A DNA stretch of 5,839 bases from Acidobacteriota bacterium (GCA_017860075.1 JAFNAH010000110.1:1-5839), one strand, 5' to 3'. Positions 1-5,781 are shown, counted from the stretch's first letter. Translations and numbers: made by a program. Notes: a model not told the origin generated them from the sequence alone.

Positions 1-20
1 ATAGGGTGCACCGCCGCGCT

Positions 21-26
21 GAGGGG
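21..26 (+). promoter_or_regulatory. Ribosome binding site deciding the start of the FMN subunit gene
   Basis: GAGGGG lies six bases before the GTG at 33-35. The reading frame is also open further upstream, with another GTG at 6-8 and no stop before the window edge. I see no Shine-Dalgarno sequence that could serve the GTG at 6 within the few bases available. The well-placed GAGGGG is the reason for preferring position 33. Confidence 0.5.
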
Positions 27-32
27 AAAGCA

Positions 33-1352
33 GTGCTGGACGAGCCTTTCCACGGCCGTTGCATAGGGCCCGAATGCCTGAAGAACGACTGGTGCTGTGT
101 GCATCTCTGTCCGTGGGAGGCCCTGCGTATCGAACAAGACCCGGTGGATAAGGTGCTGGGCGACCGCCGGTGGACGGCAACCCTGTTGCGCGAAACCTGG
201 AGGCAGGCGCTTACCGGGATGCCGCCGTCGGAGGTCGATGCAGGCATCACCGGGTCATCCGGCGGAGGCTTTGACGCGATGCAACTGGCCGGGAGCGCCG
301 CATGCGCCGCGGCCGATGGCCGGGTAGATCTCGCCATACCGCTCAACAGGCGGCGGGACGGCCCCCGCGTAACCATCCCGATCCCGATCTATGGCGGAGG
401 AATGTCGTTCGGCTCCGTCTCGCTCCAGGTGATGCTGGGGCGTGCCATGGCCGCGCAACGCATCGGCACGTTCACCTCGACGGGCGAGGGCGGCTATCCG
501 GAAGAGCTTGCCCCCTATGCCCCGCACGTCATCACGCAGGTCGCGACCGGCTTGTTCGGCGTCCGCGAGGAAACGATTCTGCGTGCCCGGCTCGTGGAGT
601 TCAAATATGCCCAGGGTGCAAAGCCGGGACTTGGAGGGCACCTGCTCGCGGAGAAGAACACTCCGCAAGTAGCTGCCATGCGTGAGGCGGTTCCCGGCAC
701 GGGACTTTTCTCGCCTTTCCCGTTCCACAGCGTCTACTCCGTCGAGGACCACAAGAAGCATGTCGACTGGCTGCGGGCAATTCACCCCGATCTGCTTGTG
801 TCCGTCAAGGTGTCCACTCCGGCCGATGTGGATATGGTTGCGGTCGGCAGCTACTACGCCGGCGCGAACATCATCCATCTGGACGGCGCCTATGGAGGCA
901 CCGGCGCCGCACCCGACATCGCCAAGAAGAACATCGCACAGCCGATCGAGTACGCGACCGCCCAGGTCCACGATTTCCTCGTGGGCGAAGGCATCCGGGA
1001 TGAAGTGGTGCTCATGGTGAGTGGCGGCATCCGGACGGCCGAGGATATCCTGAAGTCCGTTGCCCTCGGCGCGGACGGAGTAGTAATCGGGACGGCGGAA
1101 CTCGTGGCTATTGACTGCGTTCGATGCGGCAACTGCGAGCGCGACCGGGGTTGCCCCATTGGGATCGCGACCACCGACCCGGACCTCGCGTCCCAGCTCA
1201 CGGCTGAGTGGGTCCGGGACCGCATCGTGAACCTGTACACAAGTTGGTCCTGTTACATGGAGAGACGATTGCGCGGGCTCGGCCTCCGCAGCATCGCCGA
1301 GCTGAGAGGCCGCCGGGACCTGCTGCACTACATGGAGCCGATCATAGGGTGA
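33..1352 (+). CDS. FMN/Fe-S-binding glutamate synthase catalytic subunit (stand-alone GltB2-type domain)
   Basis: This is the synthase module of a glutamate-synthase-type enzyme, a cytoplasmic FMN barrel that adds glutamine-derived ammonia to a 2-oxo acid or similar acceptor and reduces the product. Numbering is from GTG 33 (439 residues). Family motifs are GGGMSFGS at 121-128, STGEGG at 149-154, QGAKPGLGG at 194-202, Lys259 in SVKVS, HLDGAYGGTG from 282, SGGIRT near 330 and GADGVVIGT. C362, C365, C368 and C374, followed by PIGIATTDP, occupy the Fe-S cluster position of glutamate synthases. The N-terminus adds a second Cys group: C10, C15, C21, C22 and C26 before Pro27, resembling a ferredoxin-type cluster site. 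The stop overlaps the ribosome binding site of the next gene, which supplies the amidotransferase and GXGXG modules. The start could instead be GTG 6 or lie beyond the edge. N-methylglutamate synthase or another amino-transfer role is possible, because the same domain serves there. The family is clear; the exact substrate is inferred. Confidence 0.9.
   Translation: MLDEPFHGRCIGPECLKNDWCCVHLCPWEALRIEQDPVDKVLGDRRWTATLLRETWRQALTGMPPSEVDAGITGSSGGGFDAMQLAGSAACAAADGRVDLAIPLNRRRDGPRVTIPIPIYGGGMSFGSVSLQVMLGRAMAAQRIGTFTSTGEGGYPEELAPYAPHVITQVATGLFGVREETILRARLVEFKYAQGAKPGLGGHLLAEKNTPQVAAMREAVPGTGLFSPFPFHSVYSVEDHKKHVDWLRAIHPDLLVSVKVSTPADVDMVAVGSYYAGANIIHLDGAYGGTGAAPDIAKKNIAQPIEYATAQVHDFLVGEGIRDEVVLMVSGGIRTAEDILKSVALGADGVVIGTAELVAIDCVRCGNCERDRGCPIGIATTDPDLASQLTAEWVRDRIVNLYTSWSCYMERRLRGLGLRSIAELRGRRDLLHYMEPIIG
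1346..1352 (+). promoter_or_regulatory. Ribosome binding site overlapping the upstream stop codon (translational coupling)
   Basis: AGGGTGA contains the TGA stop of the FMN subunit and matches the anti-Shine-Dalgarno complement over GGTGA. It lies eight bases before ATG 1361. The same bases include a GTG at 1349-1351, in frame with the second gene and overlapping the stop as GTGA. That GTG is the alternative start, served by GGAG at 1334-1337 about 11 bases upstream. Either choice couples translation of the two subunits. Confidence 0.5.
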
Positions 1353-1360
1353 AAAGCCAG

Positions 1361-4030
1361 ATGCAGATTGCCAACGCCATTACCCGTTCGCGCATGAGCC
1401 TCGTCGCCGGGCTGCCGCTTCCGGACCGGCGGACACTGGAGGGCGGGTGCGGGGTAATCGGGATCATCGGCACCGAACCTCTTGATGGCCATTACATCAT
1501 CCGCTCCTGCGAACAAATGCGGAACCGCGGGAACGGCAAGGGCGGGGGGGTCGCGGCCGTCGGGCTTTTTGGGGGGTACAGGGACTATTACGCCATCCAT
1601 GTCGCCTATCTTGATGAAGCCGCACGTGGGGATGTGGAGGAGGAGTTTCTCCTGGACAAGTTCGATATCGCGCACGCCGAGAAGCAGCCAAGCCTCGACG
1701 ATCACCGCGACGTCGGCCTCGAAGTCCGGCCACCGACCGTATGGCGCTATTTTGCGCGCGTCCGCCGCGGGCCGTTGGATGCTTTTGCCGGGGCCACCGG
1801 CATCCGCGATGAAGCGGCCGCCGAGGACGAGTTCGTATACCAGAATAGTTTTCGCCTCAACTTCAAGTACTACTCGAAATGCCAGCCTCCCAGGGCTTTT
1901 GTCCTCTCACACGGCCGTGACGTCATGATCCTGAAGGCGGTCGGGTTCGCGGAGCAGGTTTCTCGTTTCTACCGGCTCGAAGAATGCAAGGCGCATGTCT
2001 GGATCGGGCACCAGCGCTATCCCACGCGCGGCCGGGTATGGCATCCCGGGGGGGCGCATCCATTTGCCGGGCTGCACGAGGCGCTGGTACACAACGGCGA
2101 CTTCGCCAACTATTACGCCGTCACCGAGTATTTGCGGCAGCGCGGCATCATGCCTTTGTTCGTCACCGACACCGAAGTCTCCGTTCTGCTGTTCGACCTG
2201 TACGCGCGTGTCCTGGGCTATCCGCTGGAGTTCGTAATCGAGGCCCTTGGCCCTACGCCGGAAGGGGACTTCGAGCGGCTGTCCAAGCGCCGCCAGCGGA
2301 TCTACCGGGCGATCCAGACCGCCCACATGCATGGGTCGCCGGACGGCCCCTGGTTTTTCATCGTGGCGCGGGCTGAGCCGCGCACCGGCGCTCCCCAGCT
2401 CATAGGCATTACGGATGTCTCGATGCTCCGGCCCCAGGTGTTCGCGCTGCAGGCGGGCGAGAAGGGCTACGGGGCCATCGCTTCGGAAAAACAGGCGATC
2501 GATGCGTTCTTCGAGGAGGTGTCGGCCGACGACAGGAGCGTTCCGCCTGTTGCGGACCGTTACTGGAATGCCCGCGGCGGCAGTTGTACCGACGGCGGCG
2601 CATTCATCTATACGCTCAAGAAGAGCAATGGGAAGGCGATTATCGATGTCCGGGACAAGTTTGGCAACGAAGTCACCGTTCGCGTGGTCGGGCCGACCAT
2701 CAAGGATACACAGAAGTCTCCGGAGCTTCATCGATCCTTCCTCGCCGGGCCGGAGAGGCTGCTCGCGCTGACGGCTGAGCATGAAGGCAGTGACTTTGAA
2801 AGTGCGGAGTGGGTCCGTGTCGCAGGCGCAGAAAATGGCGCGCTTCCGGAAACTGCGCCCACCTCGGACTCGGCGCCCCGCACGATTTCGGAACAAGAGG
2901 CTGCGGGTGCGTTGCGCAAGGACTTGCAGCGGGCCGATTTTGAGGGTTTCGCAAAGGGTGTAGAGTGCCTTCGTCGGGATTTGGGGTGGAAGACCTTGCT
3001 CGGCTCCCTTACCTTTCTCCGTGACCGCCGCTGGCATCCCGGCGTCGAGAAGCGGTCGGTGCTGCTCGCAGCCATCGACGCGGCGATCCATCGGCTGCTG
3101 GACTCGCTGCCGGCCTCAGGGCTGTCGGACGGAACTTCTGTTTTGCGTTTGGACCGCGAGTCGGCGTGGGCCCGGTCGGTGCCGCCCGCACCCGGATCCG
3201 AGGCGTTCCTGGTCGTCGATTCGCGAGGTTTTGCGCCTGAGGGGCGGGAGTGTGTCTCCCGCTTACTGGTTGAGGCCCGCTGCAGAGGCTGGAAGCGGTT
3301 CATCGTGTACCGCGCGCGCGGCGATCGTTTCCTCGGTTGCGGAATGGGCCCTGACACCGCTGACGTACGTATCGACGTCTACGGCTCGAGTGGCGACTAC
3401 CTCGGCTCCGGCTTGGACGGCGCGCACATCTACGTCCACGGGAATGCCCAGGACCAGGTGGGGCAGATTCTGAAGTCGGGCCGGATTGCGATTTTCGGCG
3501 ATGTCGGGCAGACGTTCCTTTACGGCGCAAAGGGGGGCGAGGCTTACGTCATGGGCTCAGCCGCCGGGAGGCCCCTCATCAACGCGGTCGGCGGCATCCG
3601 CGCCGTCATCAACGGAACCTGCCTGGACTATTGCGCCGAGAGCTTCATGGCGGGGGAGCAATTGGGCGGGGGCTTCGTGATCATCAACGGTCTGGCGTTT
3701 GATGAGCGCGGGGAGGTCATCGGGCTGGAGGCGAAGTACCCGGGGAACAACCTGTTTTCCCTGGCCTCCGGAGGGGCGTGCTATCTCAACGATCCTTACA
3801 AGACCGTGAGCGAATCTCAACTGAACGGGGCGAGCTTCGTTCCTTTCAAGCAGGCCGATTTTCACGTTATCCTGCCGTACCTTCTTACCAACCAGGACCT
3901 GTTCGGCATCTCCATACGTCATGACCTGCTCATGGTCGACGGGGTTCTCAAGTGGTCGAAAGAAGTCTTCAGAAAAGTCGTGGCGAGCCCGGCGACAGGC
4001 AAGCTCGACTGGTCATCGATCCCCGCATGA
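1361..4030 (+). CDS. Fused class-II glutamine amidotransferase and GXGXG-domain protein (glutamate synthase-type subunit)
   Basis: This supplies ammonia for the neighbouring FMN subunit by hydrolysing glutamine. Numbering is from ATG 1361 (889 residues); GTG 1349 would add four. The amidotransferase domain spans about 30-430. Cys30 in GGCGVIGI is the expected nucleophile, followed by RNRGNG, HQRYPTRG at 217-224, HNGDF at 244-248 (oxyanion-hole Asn-Gly) and TDTEV at 269-273. The active Cys must be N-terminal, so about 29 residues should be removed as a propeptide, as in classical large subunits. Residues of about 440-640 form a partly helical linker I do not recognise. The GXGXG beta-helix domain covers about 650-860, with GSSGDYLGSGLDG from 675 and further glycine repeats (GRIAIFGDVGQTFLYGAKGG). 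The classical chain carries the FMN domain between these two parts; here it is a separate gene just upstream. No transmembrane segment or signal peptide is evident. The domains are certain; the exact product (glutamate or N-methylglutamate) is not. Confidence 0.88.
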   Translation: MQIANAITRSRMSLVAGLPLPDRRTLEGGCGVIGIIGTEPLDGHYIIRSCEQMRNRGNGKGGGVAAVGLFGGYRDYYAIHVAYLDEAARGDVEEEFLLDKFDIAHAEKQPSLDDHRDVGLEVRPPTVWRYFARVRRGPLDAFAGATGIRDEAAAEDEFVYQNSFRLNFKYYSKCQPPRAFVLSHGRDVMILKAVGFAEQVSRFYRLEECKAHVWIGHQRYPTRGRVWHPGGAHPFAGLHEALVHNGDFANYYAVTEYLRQRGIMPLFVTDTEVSVLLFDLYARVLGYPLEFVIEALGPTPEGDFERLSKRRQRIYRAIQTAHMHGSPDGPWFFIVARAEPRTGAPQLIGITDVSMLRPQVFALQAGEKGYGAIASEKQAIDAFFEEVSADDRSVPPVADRYWNARGGSCTDGGAFIYTLKKSNGKAIIDVRDKFGNEVTVRVVGPTIKDTQKSPELHRSFLAGPERLLALTAEHEGSDFESAEWVRVAGAENGALPETAPTSDSAPRTISEQEAAGALRKDLQRADFEGFAKGVECLRRDLGWKTLLGSLTFLRDRRWHPGVEKRSVLLAAIDAAIHRLLDSLPASGLSDGTSVLRLDRESAWARSVPPAPGSEAFLVVDSRGFAPEGRECVSRLLVEARCRGWKRFIVYRARGDRFLGCGMGPDTADVRIDVYGSSGDYLGSGLDGAHIYVHGNAQDQVGQILKSGRIAIFGDVGQTFLYGAKGGEAYVMGSAAGRPLINAVGGIRAVINGTCLDYCAESFMAGEQLGGGFVIINGLAFDERGEVIGLEAKYPGNNLFSLASGGACYLNDPYKTVSESQLNGASFVPFKQADFHVILPYLLTNQDLFGISIRHDLLMVDGVLKWSKEVFRKVVASPATGKLDWSSIPA

Positions 4031-4034
4031 TTTC

Positions 4035-4080
4035 TCCAATTTTCCCAATTCGGGGTCTGACCCTGAAATTCCAATTTTCC
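4035..4080. repeat. Short direct repeat beside hairpin element 1
   Basis: The 11-mer TCCAATTTTCC occurs at 4035-4045 and again at 4070-4080, where it belongs to the left arm of the hairpin element. The outer copy may be a remnant of another, truncated element or a local duplication. Confidence 0.55.
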
Positions 4081-4114
4081 ACGCAGGGAATTTGATTTAC
4101 AGGGTCAGACCCCG
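4051..4114. repeat. GTCTGACCC-type hairpin repeat (REP-like), copy 1
   Basis: Bases 4051-4065 (CGGGGTCTGACCCTG) are the perfect reverse complement of 4100-4114. The arms continue inward as an AT-rich, imperfect pairing to a loop near 4081-4085. Each arm also contains its own odd palindrome, GGGTC-T/A-GACCC. Bases 4055-4078 are identical to 5311-5334 in copy 2. The element starts 20 bases after the glutamate-synthase-type operon. It could protect or end that transcript, but only three T follow the right arm, so it is not a standard intrinsic terminator. Similar GTCTGACCC palindromes are, as I recall, scattered in many proteobacterial genomes and resemble elements moved by REP-associated tyrosine transposases. 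No such transposase is in the window. Confidence 0.8.
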
Positions 4115-4120
4115 TTTCCT

Positions 4121-4132
4121 CGATCCGGATCG
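4121..4132. repeat. Perfect 12-base palindrome
   Basis: CGATCCGGATCG equals its own reverse complement. It lies between the hairpin repeat and the putative promoter of the phosphatase gene, about 20 bases upstream of the proposed -35 hexamer. It could be a protein-binding site, but one such palindrome can occur by chance. Confidence 0.35.
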
Positions 4133-4150
4133 GTGCTTTACAGACGCCGG

Positions 4151-4179
4151 GCGACAAGGAGTGAATTTGATTGTAGAAT
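4151..4179 (+). promoter_or_regulatory. Putative sigma70-type promoter of the phosphatase gene
   Basis: GCGACA (4151-4156, four of six matching TTGACA) and TAGAAT (4174-4179, five of six matching TATAAT) are separated by 17 bases. Transcription would begin near 4186, giving a leader of about 20 bases that holds the ribosome binding site. The upstream hairpin separates this gene from the preceding operon, so an own promoter is expected. I see no convincing Pho box (repeated CTGTCAT-like units) in the spacer. Confidence 0.4.
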
Positions 4180-4183
4180 TCAC
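4161..4183. promoter_or_regulatory. Inverted repeat overlapping the putative -10 element (operator candidate)
   Basis: GTGAATT (4161-4167) and AATTCAC (4177-4183) are perfect seven-base inverted arms with a nine-base spacer. The right arm overlaps the proposed -10 hexamer TAGAAT, as a repressor site would. No candidate regulator gene is present in the window, so the binding protein is unknown. Confidence 0.35.
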
Positions 4184-4192
4184 CTCTCATGT

Positions 4193-4198
4193 GGAGGG
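4193..4198 (+). promoter_or_regulatory. Ribosome binding site of the phosphatase gene
   Basis: GGAGGG lies six bases before ATG 4205. This decides the start: the frame is open back to an ATG at 4133, but the 24 extra residues would precede and spoil an evident signal peptide. Confidence 0.75.
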
Positions 4199-4204
4199 AT
4201 CGAA

Positions 4205-5293
4205 ATGACTCGTAGTCTCTTTGTCTTTACAGTTCTCGTGCTGGCGAGCCAGGCGGCGCGGGGAGAGGCCAGGAACATTATTCTCTTCCTTGGTGATGCG
4301 GCGGGTATTCCAACGCTGCATGTTGCGAGCGTTTACAGGTACGACCACCCCAATAAACTCTTTATCCAGCAGATGCCCTATATCGCACTCATGGATACCT
4401 CGGCAGCAGACGAATGGGTTACCGACTCTGCGAACGGCATGTCGGCGATAGTAACCGGCCAGAAGACAAAGAACGGGGTCATTTCCCAATCCGCCAGCGC
4501 CGTGCGGGGCAAACAGGATGGGGAAATACTGCAGACTATCCTCGAGTATGCTGAGCAACGGGGGTTGTCCACGGGCGTGATCAGCAACATGAACGTCACC
4601 GACGCCACAACCGCCGCATGCTATTCTCACTCGAATGACCGTGGTGCCTCGGGCAAGATATTCGCGCAGGTTTTCACCCCCCGCTTCGGTGATGGTGTCG
4701 ACGTGCTCATCGGAGCCGGCCGGGATGCGATACTAACTGCGACGGCTAAGGTTGGGGTTAATGTCGAAGCCGCGGCTCGCGAAAAAGGATACGCGTTCTA
4801 TAGTTCCCTGGACGCCATCTCTGACAGTGATACGCGAGTCATCGCGCTGCTCAACACGCACGACTTCAGCCTTTCTGAAGCTGTCGATGACGCCATCCGG
4901 ATCCTGTCGAAGAATGAAAAGGGATATTTCCTGATGACCGAGTGGGATGCCCACACGGACAACCTCAAGCGCGGATTGGACCAGGCGATTGAACTTGACG
5001 ACACGATTCGCAAGACTGCTGAGAGCGTATCGGGCGACACGCTCATCATCTTCGCGGCTGATCACTCGTTCGACATCCGCCTGGTAGACGGGAAGAAGGA
5101 CGAGCCGATCCTGTCCAAAGGGACTCAACGCGCTAACGGTCAAAGTCGCGGAAATGTTCGCGTAGACGACGGGCATACCGGAGAGCAAGTGCTTGTGGCA
5201 GCCCAGGGTCCGGGTGCGGAACGGGTGCACGGTTTCATAGCCAATACCGACCTGTTCCACATCATGATGGCCGCTTACGGCTGGGGAAAATAG
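4205..5293 (+). CDS. Secreted alkaline-phosphatase-family phosphomonoesterase
   Basis: This is an exported metal-dependent phosphatase that should free phosphate from organic esters. The protein has 362 residues. Residues 1-22 form a signal peptide: basic start, hydrophobic LFVFTVLVLA, then small residues SQAARGEA. Against E. coli PhoA the visible equivalents are Asp31 (D51, in FLGDAAG), nucleophile Ser75 in VTDSANG (S102), Asp133 and Thr135 (D153, T155), Arg146 (R166, same 11-residue spacing from the Thr), Glu246 (E322), Asp286-His287 (D369-H370) and His324 in DDGHTGE (H412). The loop that carries D327 and H331 in PhoA is shortened here to EWDAHTDN, so Asp248 and His250 or Asp252 probably take over. 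It is about 100 residues shorter than PhoA and probably lacks the crown-like insertions. GC content is lower than in the upstream operon, and hairpin repeats stand on both sides, which suggests separate acquisition. The substrate could be another phosphate or sulfate ester, since the superfamily is broad; alkaline phosphatase is the best reading. Confidence 0.88.
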   Translation: MTRSLFVFTVLVLASQAARGEARNIILFLGDAAGIPTLHVASVYRYDHPNKLFIQQMPYIALMDTSAADEWVTDSANGMSAIVTGQKTKNGVISQSASAVRGKQDGEILQTILEYAEQRGLSTGVISNMNVTDATTAACYSHSNDRGASGKIFAQVFTPRFGDGVDVLIGAGRDAILTATAKVGVNVEAAAREKGYAFYSSLDAISDSDTRVIALLNTHDFSLSEAVDDAIRILSKNEKGYFLMTEWDAHTDNLKRGLDQAIELDDTIRKTAESVSGDTLIIFAADHSFDIRLVDGKKDEPILSKGTQRANGQSRGNVRVDDGHTGEQVLVAAQGPGAERVHGFIANTDLFHIMMAAYGWGK

Positions 5294-5298
5294 GATAT

Positions 5299-5781
5299 TC
5301 AGAAACCCGCGTCTGACCCTGAAATTCCAATTTTGAGGTCGCGAATTGCATTTTCAGCGTCAGACCCTGATTCTGCACCCGCAGGCCGGATCTGGTGAGC
5401 GCAGTGTGCACACATGGACGCCGGCAAGAGCTGAACATCGCCATTTGCCCACGCCTTCTCAAGACTCTGCCCGACCATTGCTGCCTCCGCGGCTCTGCTA
5501 TGAGCGTTCAATCCTTTGGCAAGACCAGCCAGCGGCCAGCCGTTTTCCGGATTCTGACGGAGATCTTCTCAATAGACCACATCCGCCTCCAGCGACCGCC
5601 CGGCATCCAACAAGATAGCGCCGGGCGCGTGTCGAACCGGAATGGGCCAGTCGGCGGGCTCGGTGTATACGAGCGACTTTTCGAGGCGCACTGCCTTCTC
5701 GAGAGGTACGAGCGCATTTGTATAGTCTCCCCGGCGGGCGGCCAACTCACCCGCCGCCAATTCAGCCGGATCTATTGAGTT
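5299..5781 (-). pseudogene. Decayed C-terminal fragment of a TPR-repeat protein
   Basis: Read on the minus strand, 5781 to 5572 gives a TPR-type sequence: AAGELAARRGDY, ALVPLEKAVRLE, then PVRHAPGAILLDAGRSLEADVVY. A TGA follows at 5569-5571. The same frame then continues with EDLRQNPENGW, GLAKGL and EKAWANGDVQL to a TGA at 5299-5301. As I recall the family, this matches the end of a large bacterial TPR group that reads VYREDLRRNPENGW near its C-terminus, so the TGA stands where Arg is usual; a single CGA-to-TGA change would explain it. A further in-frame TGA at 5782-5784 cuts off the fragment upstream, and the N-terminal several hundred residues expected for the family do not continue in this frame. 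The last 20 or so codons fall in the hairpin repeat. Normal function seems lost. Stop read-through or a sequencing error is possible but would not explain the upstream stop. Confidence 0.65.
5307..5369. repeat. GTCTGACCC-type hairpin repeat (REP-like), copy 2
   Basis: Arms 5307-5321 and 5355-5369 pair at 12 of 15 positions, and an AT-rich inner stem (5322-5334 with 5342-5354) pairs at 9 of 13. Bases 5311-5334 are identical to 24 bases of copy 1 in the same orientation. The right arms also agree over AATT, CAG and GTCAGACCC. The element starts 13 bases after the phosphatase stop, and it contains the 3' end of the convergent TPR pseudogene frame. It could limit transcription from both directions. 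Confidence 0.78.

Noticed and set aside
255..1328. 357-residue open frame on the minus strand opposite the FMN subunit
   Set aside because: The plus strand carries a full set of conserved family motifs. The antisense frame is open because of the high-GC codon pattern, and its translation shows no recognisable motif.
1208..1360. Upstream ATG 1208 as start of the amidotransferase-GXGXG gene
   Set aside because: It would overlap the conserved end of the FMN subunit by 145 bases and add a non-conserved leader. The GTG 1349 and ATG 1361 starts have better placement and ribosome binding sites.
1907..3091. 394-residue open frame on the minus strand opposite the amidotransferase-GXGXG gene
   Set aside because: The plus-strand motifs (HQRYPTRG, HNGDF, TDTEV) lie directly opposite. 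The antisense product is Arg-rich and featureless, as expected of a shadow frame.
4051..4120. Rho-independent terminator after the glutamate-synthase-type operon
   Set aside because: The stem is strong but long, with a large AT-rich interior, and only three T follow it. It may hinder transcription but does not fit the standard form.
4133..4204. Upstream ATG 4133 as start of the phosphatase gene
   Set aside because: It would put 24 residues before the signal peptide and lies upstream of the likely promoter. GGAGGG points to ATG 4205.
4031..4204. Pho box controlling the phosphatase gene
   Set aside because: I looked for paired CTGTCAT-like units and found none. Any phosphate control would have to be different.
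4051..5369. CRISPR array or complete insertion sequence
   Set aside because: There are only two repeat copies, about 1.2 kb apart, each a hairpin, with no spacers and no transposase gene between them.
5395..5778. 127-residue plus-strand open frame in the right end
   Set aside because: It is opposite the TPR-like minus-strand sequence, which is far more convincing, and it shows no motif or good ribosome binding site.
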